Shown here piece by piece: positions 50,318 to 60,779 of a stretch of DNA of 64,000 nt. The stretch's first letter is position 1, and every line of letters begins with the position of its first letter. The DNA is from Siphonodentalium dalli (Eukaryota > Mollusca > Scaphopoda > Gadilida > Siphonodentaliidae), in assembly GCA_032622095.1 (NCBI GenBank), contig CP136067.1, forward strand, positions 119,027,281 to 119,091,280. Reading direction: 5' to 3'. The notes beneath the pieces are model-generated. The model was not told the origin of the DNA. It made no database searches and saw only the letters and a program-made list of their open reading frames with translations. The translations under genes were made by a program, and so were the position numbers.

Positions 50318-50940
50318 ATATATAAAAAAGTAGGATCTGTTTGTACGTCTGACTGTCTGTCCGGATTTTTCTCCAAGACCCCAGGACCGATTTCAACCAA
50401 ATTTGGTGTGGTGATTCGGGTTACCTTGGCGGATGTTATAATGGCGTGTTTCAAAATTTTGATAAAAACCAAATTTAATTTTAAAAAATAAAAATAAAAC
50501 AAAATGTTACTTTGAACAAGTCTAAAAATATAAAGCTCAAAATGTGCGCAGGATCTTCCGACGCTGAATAAAGGCTCCTGATCGAAGGGAGTCTGTTTCG
50601 GCTAGTATATATATAAAAGAGAATATGCCTGTCTATCTGTTCGGTTTTTTTTCCCAGCCCGATTTCAATCAAATTTGGTGTGGTGACTCCATGCCGGAAA
50701 TTATAACGGCATTAGTTTAAAAAAAAATTATTAAATATTTTTTAAATTAAATAAATAATAAAAAATATTTTACTATTGAGCAGCAATGAGCTAGGAGGTC
50801 ACTCTGAAAAAAATAAAATTTTATAAATTCAATTTTTTTAATTCAAATATTTAAAGGATCAAAAAAGGGGCCTCCGCAGAATAAAGGATTTGTCTCAGAT
50901 AAAGGCTCCCGAAAGGAGTCTGTTTCGGCTAGTGTGATTA
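50318..50940 (+). repeat. Two copies of an element ending AGTCTGTTTCGGCTAGT
   Basis: Two blocks each have TATATATA/TATATAAA, a CTGTCTGTCCGG-like phrase, CCGATTTCAATCAAATTTGGT and TAAAGGCTCC, and end GGAGTCTGTTTCGGCTAGT (50588-50606 and 50915-50934). This is a dispersed repeat of unknown class just before the TRIM 3' exon. Confidence 0.65.
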
Positions 50941-50997
50941 TAAAATAAAGAGAAACTACGCAAACCTCATAGTAATTCATTTCCATTCTATCTACAG

Positions 50998-52488
50998 GTC
51001 ATCACTGATAAGCAGCTTGATTTCGATCAAGTGGAAAACGATGATCTCGCCCGCGTCAAATCGTTCTACGATTCCCTAAGAGAAGCCGCAACACAATGCG
51101 AGGACAGGGTGTGCCGCTCTATAAAGACTAGAAATGCTGACCAACGCGAGAAGCTGCGAGATGTCGAGGAGCAGGCTAACAACATGGTGGAAGTCATACA
51201 GGAAATTACAACGAACATTGAAAAAACCAACCTGTGCGAGAAAGGTGCACCAGAACGAAACAACAACATCATACTGGAGCTGGTACAGCGGAAGGTTGAT
51301 ATCCTAGAGACAGTTGGGAGTGGGGAGCATGTCCTCACAAGTGTTAGTGAAATGCATGTTGAGAATCCAGGTACAAGTCTTAAATTTGCCGGTTGCCAGA
51401 ACGACATTGCGACAATAACAGCTTTACTTGATGGGTTAGGCGTGAGTGAATGCGCACAGGAAGGTGCCGCAATGTCTCATTCGACTACATCAGCTCCGAG
51501 GAAACAAAATATTTCAAAATTCTTTAGAGTAAAAGAATTTACAGAGAAAAACTTGGCTGGAAGATTTTCGGGAAAAATCGTTGCTATGGAGAAATCGGAT
51601 ATCATTATACTTACAGGCGGTAATACAGTCCGCATTGCGAATGCGGGAGAGTGTGGTTATGGTGAGGCTAATATAGATAAAGAATTCCGATTTAGTGACC
51701 AAATCTTAGCTGTGACACATGTTAACAGTACGGAGAACTCAGACATAATTATGTTGACAAATAGGGGCACTCTTCTCCGCGTGAGCACTGATGGGAGTCT
51801 CGTCACTAGCAGAATGCACACAGTTATTGAATCGACTGTTAACATGCCCATTATTCGTGTGAAGGATGATCGATTGTGGGTGTATTCTGGAAAGAACAAA
51901 ATATCTGAATATTGTCTGAGGTATGGTTCCTTGGACAATGGTGTTAGTAGTATTGATGTTAAAAATGGTCTCCAATCTTTTGATGTTTTCATGATAACTG
52001 TGTGGGGTACGTATGGACATGCACGTAAGATGCAGTTGGTTGTGTGCGAACCCGGAAATGTGATTAAGCTGATAGATCATAAAGGTCTCACTATGGGTTC
52101 TTCAATATACAAGTTTGGTGAGAGTGTAATTACACATATGTTTGTGCCACCAGCGGAGGACCGGGTAATAATACTGAGCCATTTGGATAAGGATCATGTC
52201 AAAGTAGTTATTCTGGCAACGAGTTTACAAAAGATCATCAGGGTTCTTGAGTGGACATGTGGATTTCCTATGTTTGTGTGCACACATAGCTCCAGCATAT
52301 ATGTAAGCAGTGGCCACCTGAGCACTGTGAAGCATTATGACACCGATGGTAACTACAAAGAGACCATTCTCACTGGATTGCAACACGTTAAAGGCATAAC
52401 GTACAATGGGAATACCAAACAGCTGGTGGTATTATCTCACCCAAGCAGGGGTACCCCCAACATCGTGGTATATGAAAGAAAGCCTTAA
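50998..52488 (+). CDS. TRIM-like 3' exon: coiled coil plus C-terminal propeller
   Basis: This long terminal exon encodes 496 residues and begins after TTCTATCTACAG at 50998. The first ~100 residues are a charged heptad-like helix region continuing the B-box exon (a TRIM coiled coil). A linker rich in Ser/Thr follows, then about 310 residues of repeated beta-strand phrases (KIVAMEKSDIIILTGG, DQILAVTHV, GTLLRVSTDGSLV, HVKGITYNGNTKQLVVLSH). These look like an NHL/WD-type beta-propeller. This arrangement is common in the large invertebrate TRIM2/TRIM56-like families, where the propeller recognises RNA or protein partners. The stop is at 52486-52488. It belongs with the B-box exon ending at 34125 (both phase 0). 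A RING is not visible, so ligase activity cannot be claimed. Confidence 0.8.
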   Translation, partial: VITDKQLDFDQVENDDLARVKSFYDSLREAATQCEDRVCRSIKTRNADQREKLRDVEEQANNMVEVIQEITTNIEKTNLCEKGAPERNNNIILELVQRKVDILETVGSGEHVLTSVSEMHVENPGTSLKFAGCQNDIATITALLDGLGVSECAQEGAAMSHSTTSAPRKQNISKFFRVKEFTEKNLAGRFSGKIVAMEKSDIIILTGGNTVRIANAGECGYGEANIDKEFRFSDQILAVTHVNSTENSDIIMLTNRGTLLRVSTDGSLVTSRMHTVIESTVNMPIIRVKDDRLWVYSGKNKISEYCLRYGSLDNGVSSIDVKNGLQSFDVFMITVWGTYGHARKMQLVVCEPGNVIKLIDHKGLTMGSSIYKFGESVITHMFVPPAEDRVIILSHLDKDHVKVVILATSLQKIIRVLEWTCGFPMFVCTHSSSIYVSSGHLSTVKHYDTDGNYKETILTGLQHVKGITYNGNTKQLVVLSHPSRGTPNIVVYERKP

Positions 52489-52750
52489 CTACGGACAGGA
52501 CTCCGACCAAGCAGCAATACTTACAACATCGTGGTATATGAAAGAAAGAAAGAGTTATAACTATGGACAGGACACCGACTAAGCATCAGTACCTACAACA
52601 TCGTGGTATATGAAAGAAAGACTTATAACTACGGACAGAACTCCGACCAAGCAGCAATACTTACAACATCGCGGTATATGAAAGAAAGACTTAACTACAT
52701 GTACTCAAAGGACTCCGACCAAGCAGCAGTGGCTACAACATCTTGGATTC
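52436..52750 (+). repeat. Tandem repeat across the end of the TRIM coding region
   Basis: Copies of ACAACATCGTGGTATATGAA occur at 52461, 52527, 52599 and 52667, with a decayed fifth at 52739, spaced 66-72 bp. Each is followed by ACTACGGACAGGACTCCGAC-like text. The first copy is the last coding part (IVVYERKP and stop). The rest lies in the 3' untranslated region. Confidence 0.92.
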
Positions 52751-52759
52751 GTGTTGTAC

Positions 52760-53075
52760 CAAATGATTGTTATATATAGGTCTTATAGGCTCCAAGTGTA
52801 CATGCACTTGTTTCCTTGTTTTACAGACTTACATTATTGTGGTCTATCTGCGTTCAAGGACGAGTAAGAACCGAAATTGTGATGGGATAATTACTTTTAC
52901 ACATAGTTTTGTCTGTTCTGTTTCTTCAACTCTACTCTTGCGAATCACCAAGAATTGCTGTCCAGATTATACTATATAAATTTATATATATATATACACA
53001 ATAAGATATCGATGTTATGTTCGGGTATTACACCATTTAGAAAGATACTATGTACTGTATGTATGTACTGTATAT
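52760..53075. other. 3' flank of the TRIM gene
   Basis: It has a TA-rich tract at 52970-53000 and no clear AATAAA, so the mRNA end is not assigned. Confidence 0.35.
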
Positions 53076-53079
53076 ACTC

Positions 53080-53990
53080 TTATCAGCTAGAGCTATAGTC
53101 ATCACTTCTTGTCCGTTCGTCCATCTGTCTGTCTGACCATTCACTTTTTTCGTTACCGGATGATAACTTTAGTAAGTCTGAACTGAATGGAATGAAATTT
53201 GGTATGTGAATTTACTAGCACAAAATACAGGTCAAGTTCGTATTCGGGTTCTGCCCGCCAATTTTCACCAGAGGTTTTCGTTTCCCGATGATAACTTTAG
53301 TAATTCTGAACTGAATAGAATTAATTTTTGCCAGAGTTATGGTCCTTGTCAACTTAGAATTTTCCCGTTATTTTGGTTTCGGGTTGAGTTTAATTATCTG
53401 ATTGTTATCAAATTTGGTATATGGATTACTCATAGGGAGCTTCGCATATATAAGAGAATGCATTGGAGCCAGGTTTTCGCAAAAATTCAGGAAGCTCCAA
53501 TTATGGAAGGTTTTAGCTAACATGAATGGTATGGTTATTTAAAACCTTTCATGCACATTGTCGGTTGTATCCTACTATTTTAACGTTTAAATTTGTGTAC
53601 AAACTATACTGTAGAATTTAGTTTCTGATACCAGACACTTTTCAGATTTAAATAAATCTTCTGATGAATGTTAGTGTAATACATTTTTTGTCTTCCAACA
53701 CATGTATACATATGGTGCACATAATGTCAACATCTGAATCTCATATCAGGTTTGCTCAAATTGGATTTGTTATTCAAGAAGGGGCAGTCTTTGAAGATTT
53801 AATACTCCGCTTTCAAATTAATTGAATTAAGAATGTGTACGTATGTCAATGTGAGTAATTTATAAGCTGAGTGTATAGTTCTAACTACTTATTTTGAAGT
53901 AAATTTGACAAGTACTGACTGTTCTTCAGAGTCCCAGTCTTCTTAGTCTTCACAGTCAGGTGAGCGACTCCAGTCATAGGCTTTCTTCTT
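53080..53990 (+). repeat. Helentron-like repeat fragment
   Basis: It starts AGCTAGAGCTATAGTCATCA, then has GTCCATCTGTCTGTCTG, then two units with GATAACTTTAGTAA(G/T)TCTGAACTGAAT. It also includes a half copy of the GCCAATGCATTCTC palindrome (53443-53467) and AGAGTCCCAGTCTTCT (53930), as at 32058. Confidence 0.6.
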
Positions 53991-54284
53991 AAATCAGTTA
54001 GAAATATATTAGTAGTTAATTAGCCATTCCTATAATGAGTGGATTCTCCAATTCAGCTATAAAAGTATATATTGGATTGTTCTATTATTCATTTGGATGG
54101 ATGTTAAAGTAATTCAAGAAGGCGATCGACAGATAAATACAAATACAGAAGAGCCATATATCTATTGAGGGAAATGTTTAGATAATAAGTTCAACAATTG
54201 CCAATATAATTATATATTCGAACCCATGTTCGCAATGATGCGCTTCCCAGCTCTCGGCGAAAGGGCTTCCTTTTAATGATCTTC

Positions 54285-54375
54285 CCGTAGCCGATGTGGT
54301 TTGGTCGTGGATATATACGACCATCGCAGTCTGGGCTAGACGAGGTTGGCACGGATTCGAAACCCGACATGGTCG
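54285..54375 (+). other. Possible tRNA-derived (SINE-like) sequence
   Basis: TAGCCGATGTGG resembles a Pol III box A, and GGATTCGAAACCC, about 60 nt later, resembles box B. The stems of a tRNA cloverleaf do not pair well, so this is at best a decayed SINE head, not a working tRNA. Confidence 0.25.
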
Positions 54376-54851
54376 TTTGTTGAACTTATTATCTGAACAT
54401 TGGACAACTACTCATCAATGATGCTTTAGTATAGAAATGTTAATACAGTTAATTTAGATGTCACAGCCACTTGTTTATCACAGGGTCTATATTCCGTCTA
54501 TCTGTCGTCTCTTTTTCAGAGAGGGAGCCAATTGTACAAGCGTACATATGCTGTAGTATTATATTAAACCACATAACAGTATACATATCGTGTTACATGT
54601 TTATTACCCTGGATCACACACACGTATATTAGTGCAACTGGTAACGTGTGTTGTCATTACCAACGAAAGTCACCCGACCAACGTGACCATGACGCCTACG
54701 CGTACACTGTCAAACCGTTCTGACGCCTAGGCGTACACTGTCAAACCTTTCAGAAGTTTCGTGTCAAACGTCTGGCTTTACGAAACGTGTAGCGAAGAGG
54801 AATAATCCAATATTCTGCTAATCGAATGACCGATCAGCGCTGTTTATAGGC

Positions 54852-56158
54852 ATCGATTTATGGGAGGCCCTTTTCACATTTATTATTTATTTACGCTTAA
54901 GTCTAAATCATTTGCGCTTAAGCGCAAATATGCGTCTTTCAATTTATTTGCGCTTAAAGCGCAAATACCTAATACTCCCTCACTTCCCTCTGATTGTGAA
55001 TGATTGAGTCAATCTCATAGTATGTTATCATGGGCCCATACAGACTCGAAGTTGAAAAAAAAAACATATTTCCATATGAATATCAGCATCTCTGTCCCTG
55101 GTGTCCCAAGAATTGGTGCCTCACTCCCAGAGCTCTAGTATATTTTATTGAAGGGACATCTCCGCACAGATATATACCATTTCCATGGCCATAAAAAGGG
55201 AATTAGGGGTTACTGGGGGCTTGCTTCCTTCATATAGTGTACTTATTGACTTGAAATTGGGGGAAAAAAACCCTATTTTCATATTATCAGCATCCCTGTC
55301 CGCCAGAATTTGTGTCTCCATCCCAGAGATCTAGTATATTTTATAAATGAGACATATCCTGCACATATCTATACCATTTCCATGGTCATAAAAGGGATCT
55401 AGGGGTTACTGGGGGGATTGCTTCCCTCATATGCTGGGCCTAGATAGATTTTAGTGATGTGTTTAGGCCTGTGCCATTTAAAATTAATTCAGGGGGGAAT
55501 CAATGAATATTAATTTTTATTTGCGCTTAAAGGTATTCAATCCGAAGTTCCGAACAGAGGGTCCCCATCTCAACAGATTCCAACAACAACAATCCGATCA
55601 GAGGGTCCTATATTACTATTTCTTTGGCTCTGGGGGTAAAAAATATTTGATTCAAGTCGAGGAACACATCAAACAAAACTCAGAGTTATTAGATATTGAT
55701 TTTTGAAATTTGTTATTTACTCGAGATGAGTACTAATAATTGCCTTCAAATCGTAATCTGCTCGGGATGTGTACACCAAAATATATTCAAACAGACAAGG
55801 ATGGATAACTCTAAAATCAAGTGGTAATAATAACGCAATTTTGACTGAGTTCTGGGCCAGAAAGTATTCCGAATAATGAAAAAAATAAGAGATTTCTAAA
55901 ATCGATATCTAACAAATCTGAGCTTTGATGGGTGACTTCCTCGACTCGAATCAAATATTTTTGACCCCCGAAGCCATTGAAATAGTAATTGAGAGGAGTT
56001 TTATCGGATTGAGTACCTTTAAGCATAAATGATTTGCGCTTAAGCGTAATTATTTGTGCTTAAGCGCAAATGATGGAGGTTATTTGCGCTTAAGCGCAAA
56101 TATTTGAGCTTAAGCGTAAATCAATAATAAATGTGAAAAGGGCCTCCCATATCGATTT
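54852..56158. mobile_element. MITE with 8-bp TSD and CGCTTAAGCG sub-terminal repeats
   Basis: The element spans 54860-56150. Its ends are ATGGGAGGCCCTTTTCACAT and its complement, and the exact 8-bp duplication ATCGATTT lies at 54852-54859 and 56151-56158. Copies of the palindrome TTTGCGCTTAAGCGCAAAT cluster next to both ends. This could be a transposase-binding array. The duplication length suggests a hAT-like mobiliser. The interior has no gene and contains a later MITE insertion. Confidence 0.9.
55529..56020. mobile_element. TTAA-flanked MITE nested in the 8-bp-TSD MITE
   Basis: The terminal repeats AGGTATTCAATCCGA and TCGGATTGAGTACCT are flanked on both sides by TTAA. The left flank GCGCTTAA and right flank TTAAGC rebuild one CGCTTAAGC palindrome of the host MITE. 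Target and ends point to a piggyBac-like mobiliser. Confidence 0.88.
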
Positions 56159-56760
56159 GCCGGCGTGGAATAATTTTTATTTGGTGGAAGCCAATTGTGG
56201 CTTCTTATACTCGCTTGTCGTGGTTGGAACAAAGGAAAATCAACATACATGTATCATTCGTCGTGGCCACAAAATGGTCACAATGGAAATAAGTCTCTCC
56301 TCTCGAACATCTCTATTTTTACAGCCTTTTATAAGCCAACATACATACCTTCTCATTAAAATTTTCAGCTCTGTCAATTTTTTATTACTTTTATCAATGT
56401 AACTATGTGATTTGTAAATTATATAGTGTAAAAATGCTGATTGTATTTATCTAAATAAAAATCAATCAATCAAAATGGCAATTAGCAATAGAGTTGTCTC
56501 GCCTTCTCTATGTCAGACTATTGTCTACAAATTTCCCTATACGTTGGCCGCTTCCAAATGTGTACGTTGGCGCGTATGATATCACATGGCTTCCTTGCCA
56601 AGTGCATATACTTAACAATACTATATTAGCACATGTTACAAGTTACACGTTCGTGTGGTTGATCCTGGCTATTATAGGTATGTTGCGAAATACAAGTTAC
56701 CATACCAACGGCTAACGCCAACGTTACATTTGGCAAAAAACGTCACTAATTTCGTGGTTC
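56159..56760. other. No gene seen
   Basis: Open frames at 56133-56402 and 56494-56715 lack known domains. AATAAAAATCAATCAATCAAA near 56453 resembles the 3' tail of a retroposed or MITE sequence. Confidence 0.35.
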
Positions 56761-56920
56761 GATTTCGCAGTCAGTGACGCGCAGTTCCCGTTCGATAGAT
56801 GTATATAATTTGGAACGCGGATACCGGTAACTGAGTTACATGAACCTTGTAGTGAATGTCGAGATGTGCATATAAATGCAAATGACCGGAATCACCCCTG
56901 ATATATCTATAACCGTGGAC

Positions 56921-56977
56921 ATGTCTATATCGGTTGACATGTCTATAGCGGTTGACATGTCTATAGATCATATAGCG
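56921..56977 (+). repeat. 18-bp tandem repeat GACATGTCTATAGCGGTT
   Basis: Three near-identical units with ACATGTCTATA. Related ATGTCTATAGC words recur at 57536 and 58256. Confidence 0.75.
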
Positions 56978-57100
56978 GCTGGACGGTGATTGCTCCTGGT
57001 TGGTTGCCAAATATCTGAAGGAAACAGGACAGTGGTGGTCACGTTAATGCCTTCTGAAGGGACGATATCTTGTTAATATGTTTATCGATTATCTTTGAAC

Positions 57101-58003
57101 TTGAGCACCCCATGCATCCGGACATGCTCGTAGCGGAAGACATGCTCGTAGCGGAATAACCACATGGCCCGCGATTTGCACATCGTCTTTAGTTGTCGTA
57201 AGTTATTTCATAAAAACACGGTTTATTTTACCTTGATTATTTTTTAAACGTGAACAGCGATAATCGGTCTACAGAAATGAGCGGTTGTGGTTTCCGCAAT
57301 TTGCATATTACTGTTCGATAATCGGGTTTTATACGAAAATTATATGACCTGAAATACTTAATCGATATAAGTTTTATCAAATTTTAATGAATCTTTGCAT
57401 TGACACATTATATAACATACAGTCTCTCAAAGTATGATATCTTATCTTCAAAATGAACTGGACATGTTTGCGATGTCAATCATATTAGTGCCCGAAAAAT
57501 TAGTTTCCATGGAGGCACTCACTTGATTTTGGGGCATGTCTATAGCAAACGTAAAACCACTGCTATGGACATGCCATATTTTCTTGCTATGACCTGCATA
57601 TATGGTAATTTTTTATTATGGAAAATGTAGAAACATGACTGAAAATGTTGTCTATTATATTAAGGGAATATCCGCAGAAATAGCAATGTATGCCAAGACT
57701 ATATTGTCTGGGCTGTTACCACAGAAATCGTAATTTTATGTAAGAAATGCAAATTTTGCCACAATTTTTGGCCTAACTTCCCGGTAAAATAGGATTAAAC
57801 TGCGTCCATGTTTAAAGAAGTTTGATGTACAGTTGGGTAAATTATAACCACAAATAGTACCACCACCGTCAACCACTGGGATGTGTTGGTTTCGGTGCAA
57901 CATGTGTCTAACCGTGAACGGTGTGCAAATCGCGCGCCATGTGGTTATTCCGCTACGAGCATGTCTTCCGCTAAGAGCATATCCGGATGCATGGGGTGTT
58001 GAG
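57101..58003. mobile_element. 893-bp inverted-repeat element
   Basis: The left end CACCCCATGCATCCGGACAT and ~80 bp more (CGTAGCGGAAGACATGCTCG, AACCACATGG) recur inverted at 57915-57998. TTGAG flanks both ends (57101-57105 and 57999-58003), a possible 5-bp target duplication. No transposase is seen in the interior. Confidence 0.8.
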
Positions 58004-58319
58004 TGTAAACGGATGTTATTTTAAATGAAAAATATAGCAATAATTGCCAGTAAAAGTCAAGTTATTTTATATATCAGGATTTGCTGTGGTAAATTTCCAG
58101 ATGGATGATACTTGTGATACTTAGCAGGATGGGCGTGTATCCCATTTATGTAATGGACACCTTTCCCGGGTATTACTTACACTTTAGATAAACAAATTTA
58201 AGCAAGAGTGTTGGTCATACCAGGAAATAATGATATTCCTATATCAGTTTATGAGATGTCTATAGCACCAATAATTTTTAGTTCAACTTTACAACGTAAC
58301 GTTTGAGATTTTACCATGG

Positions 58320-59100
58320 GTTGACATCCGTCGTCCGTGCGTGCGTCAACAATTTCCTTCGGCACGCCCTACAATTCGCATTCACCAAACTTCATTTGTA
58401 TCTTCATTGTGGCCTATAGGTGGGAGCTATCGAATTCCGATGAAAAACATGGTCGCCAGCAGCCATCTTGGATTAAAAAATTTAATCATCCGTCGGCACA
58501 CCCTACAGCCCATATTTCTGGCCGGATCATTTTTTAATTTAGCAGGCGCGATTGTGATCACCTGTAGATGGGATCTATCGAATGTGAACGCCGGCAGCCA
58601 TCTTGGATTTTATTCTTTGCATGACTTAGTCCTTTGGCACATACTAGACCACATCCCTCATCCGATCACCTAACTTCATATGTATCTTCGGGGTGATATC
58701 TGGATGGGAGCCTCCTATTTTGACCGAAATTTGTTGAAAAACATGGCCACCAGCGGCCATGTTGGAAATCTTGGCACATCCAACAAGCCACATTTCTCAT
58801 CCGATCGTCACCAAAGTTCATATGGATCTTCTGGTGACCTCCTATTTTGACCGATATTTGATGAAGAATATGGCCGCCAGCGGCCATCTTGGAATTTACT
58901 CTTTGTATGACTAAATCCTTTGGCACACTCTACAGACCACATCCCTCATCCGCTCATCACAAAAACTTCATATGGATCTTCGGGGTGACCTCTAGTTTAC
59001 TTTCCTTCCTTATCATTCTATTCATTGCTCAGCCAAAAAAAAACGATAACTCCTTCCCAAGTTGATCTACAGTGTCATTGGCACTTTCATTGTGTATACG
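58320..59100 (-). repeat. Degenerate pearl-like repeat (inverted units)
   Basis: It starts CCATGGGTTGACATCCGTCG, followed by inverted units (AACATGGTCGCCAGCAGCC, CATCTTGGATTTTA, CATCCGATC) and the terminal hairpin AGTGTCATTGGCACT near 59070. Confidence 0.75.
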
Positions 59101-59716
59101 AATACATTTGCATTAATAGAGTTATCGCACTTGCTATAAGTTAGAAGTTGCCGTAAGAACTCTGAATTGACTCCTTTCGCACGATGAACTACTACTGAAC
59201 AATATGACGGATAACTAATAATAGTCCTAAATATTTACTACCAGGCGAGGGTTTCTATTCATTGCGCGACTATCGAACAAAACAGTAGCGTGCCAATTAA
59301 TTAATAGGACGTGTTAAATGTCTAAGTCCCATAATCAATTATCAATTGTATATTTCTCCACATCCTTATTTGATAAATTCGCATTTTGGGTGTAGAATTT
59401 ACATGTTTGAAGCTGGCCGTCAAATCAAAACGATCAGCATGGCGAATCTTATCTTAACCCTTTCATGACGGGAGCTGCGCTGGTGCAGAATTAAAGACCT
59501 TGTGCCAGTGCATTCTCTTATATTTTCGAGTCTCCCATAGGAGACTCTAGAAGCTTCTTCACATAGATTCTATTTCTTTTTTAGTTTAGTTTCTCTGTAT
59601 CCCCAAATTGGCAGACGACACATGCACAATCGAGGCTCCCAATGGGTGTACATCACACTATTCACCATTCGGGAACTTCAATCTGAGTCTATGTCTCCCA
59701 TAGCAGTTGAGGCCAT
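59101..59716. other. No gene; partial palindrome
   Basis: GTGCCAGTGCATTCTCTTAT at 59502 is a half copy of the palindrome family at 21971-22275. GAGTCTCCCATAGGAGACTC at 59529-59548 is a small perfect palindrome. Confidence 0.45.
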
Positions 59717-59814
59717 GCAGGATGAGGTCCACAGAGAGAGAGTGTGAATTTGGTGATGCTATCCGCTATGCGGGATAGCGTCACTAATTTCACCCTCTGT
59801 GGACCTCATTCTGC
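59717..59814. repeat. Palindrome around GAGGTCCACAGAG
   Basis: GCAGGATGAGGTCCACAGAG pairs with CTCTGTGGACCTCATTCTGC, with an inner stem GCTATCCGC/GCGGGATAGC. It is MITE-like. Confidence 0.75.
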
Positions 59815-60368
59815 AAATGACAGGCACACTAAACTCAGACTTGAACTTATGAGGGTGTCGACTCCCATAGGAGTTTTCTTCAATTAGTGAGTCAATATGT
59901 ATATTATTGGTGTTTTAGTCTAGATTACTCTGTGTCGTAATCAAACTTCAAAACCGGACTCTTTGTGTTAGTTGATTGGATGGCATCATTATCGATTACC
60001 TTTCAAATCATACTACCCGGGTGCCGAGTTCTGTGTTTTCAGCAGTCACTGCAGATGCCATACAGAGTTTTAAATGAAAGATAATACTTTGGCGGAGAAG
60101 TTCCTCTTTCTTGCCCCCTTCTCCCAGTGATTCGGGATAACGCAATGTTTGTTCAGCTTAAATTTAAGCCGAGCTGTAAATTTGTAAGTTTTGGCGGCCA
60201 TTTTGGTAGCCATCTTGGATTTCTGGAACGTATTTGCGGCTAAAGTTCCACCTTGGCATGGGGAGTTCAATGCATTGTGTATATTCACCCTTAATTCCTG
60301 CATAATGCAGTGCCAATTTACACGTAACTGTCATACTATGGGTGTCAGAATGTTTGTCGGCAGTAGTA

Positions 60369-60597
60369 ATGGGGGGCACTATGGCCCAGTACCCCCCAGA
60401 CATGGGCACTATGGCCCAGTACCCCCCAGACATGGGCACTAGTGCCCATGTCTGGGGGGATACTGGGCCATAGTGCCCATGTCTGGGGGGTACTGGGCCA
60501 TAGTGCCCATGTCTGGGGGGTACTGGGCCATAGTGCGCATGTCTGGGGGGTACTGGGCCATAGTGCCCATGTCTGGGGGGTACTGGGCCATAGTTTT
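60369..60597. repeat. 30-bp minisatellite that reverses orientation
   Basis: The unit contains CCCATGTCTGGGGGG and TACTGGGCCATAGTG. About two units lie in one direction (60369-60433) and about five in the other (60434-60597), meeting at GGGCACTAGTGCCC. One unit has an extra base. It lies just outside the virus-like gene cluster. The proline/methionine-rich open frames in it are artefacts. Confidence 0.92.
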
Positions 60598-60744
60598 CCC
60601 CCTGAGGATAGATGTTCCTGTCATTGATGTGACATTTCTGATCGAAAAAATTAAAATGGACTTAGAATTATTTTTTTTCAAAAGGAAAATCTCACTTTGG
60701 AAAATATCAATTAGCTATCAAGAGTATCTTTTCGATCAGTTGGT

Positions 60745-60760
60745 GGCCCTGAAAAGGGCC
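60745..60760 (-). terminator. Histone-type mRNA 3' stem-loop after the OTU-like gene
   Basis: On the minus strand the sequence is GGCCCTTTTCAGGGCC, followed by ACCA. This is the 16-nt stem-loop that ends replication-dependent histone mRNAs in animals and is bound by SLBP. It lies 19 nt after the stop codon (60782-60780). The sequence GAAAAGATA about 13 nt downstream could serve as a purine-rich U7 snRNA site. No AATAAA occurs between the stop codon and the hairpin. Confidence 0.8.
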
Positions 60761-60779
60761 GTTTTATTTTTGTTATAGT

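Larger units (their letters stand above)
34126..50997 (+). other. Inferred 16.9-kb intron of the TRIM-like gene
   Basis: It begins GTTGGTAG and ends TTCCATTCTATCTACAG. Both flanking exons are in phase 0, and the coiled coil continues across the junction. The intron is filled with repeats and mobile elements and shows no host gene. RNA data would be needed to confirm the splice. Confidence 0.6.

Noticed and set aside
51066-51407. Minus-strand open frames across the TRIM exon (also 51657-51992 and 51739-52080)
   Set aside because: They are antisense shadows of a well-supported coding exon.
54285-54375. Functional tRNA gene
   Set aside because: Box A- and box B-like words exist, but the acceptor and T stems do not pair. 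At best it is a SINE remnant.
60439-60681. Open frames with repeated PPDMGTMAQY-like or MSGGYWAIV-like peptides
   Set aside because: They are produced by the 30-bp minisatellite and exist on both strands.
60745-60760. Stem-loop as evidence for a true histone gene
   Set aside because: The upstream frames are not histones. The hairpin is reported as a histone-type 3' element on other genes.
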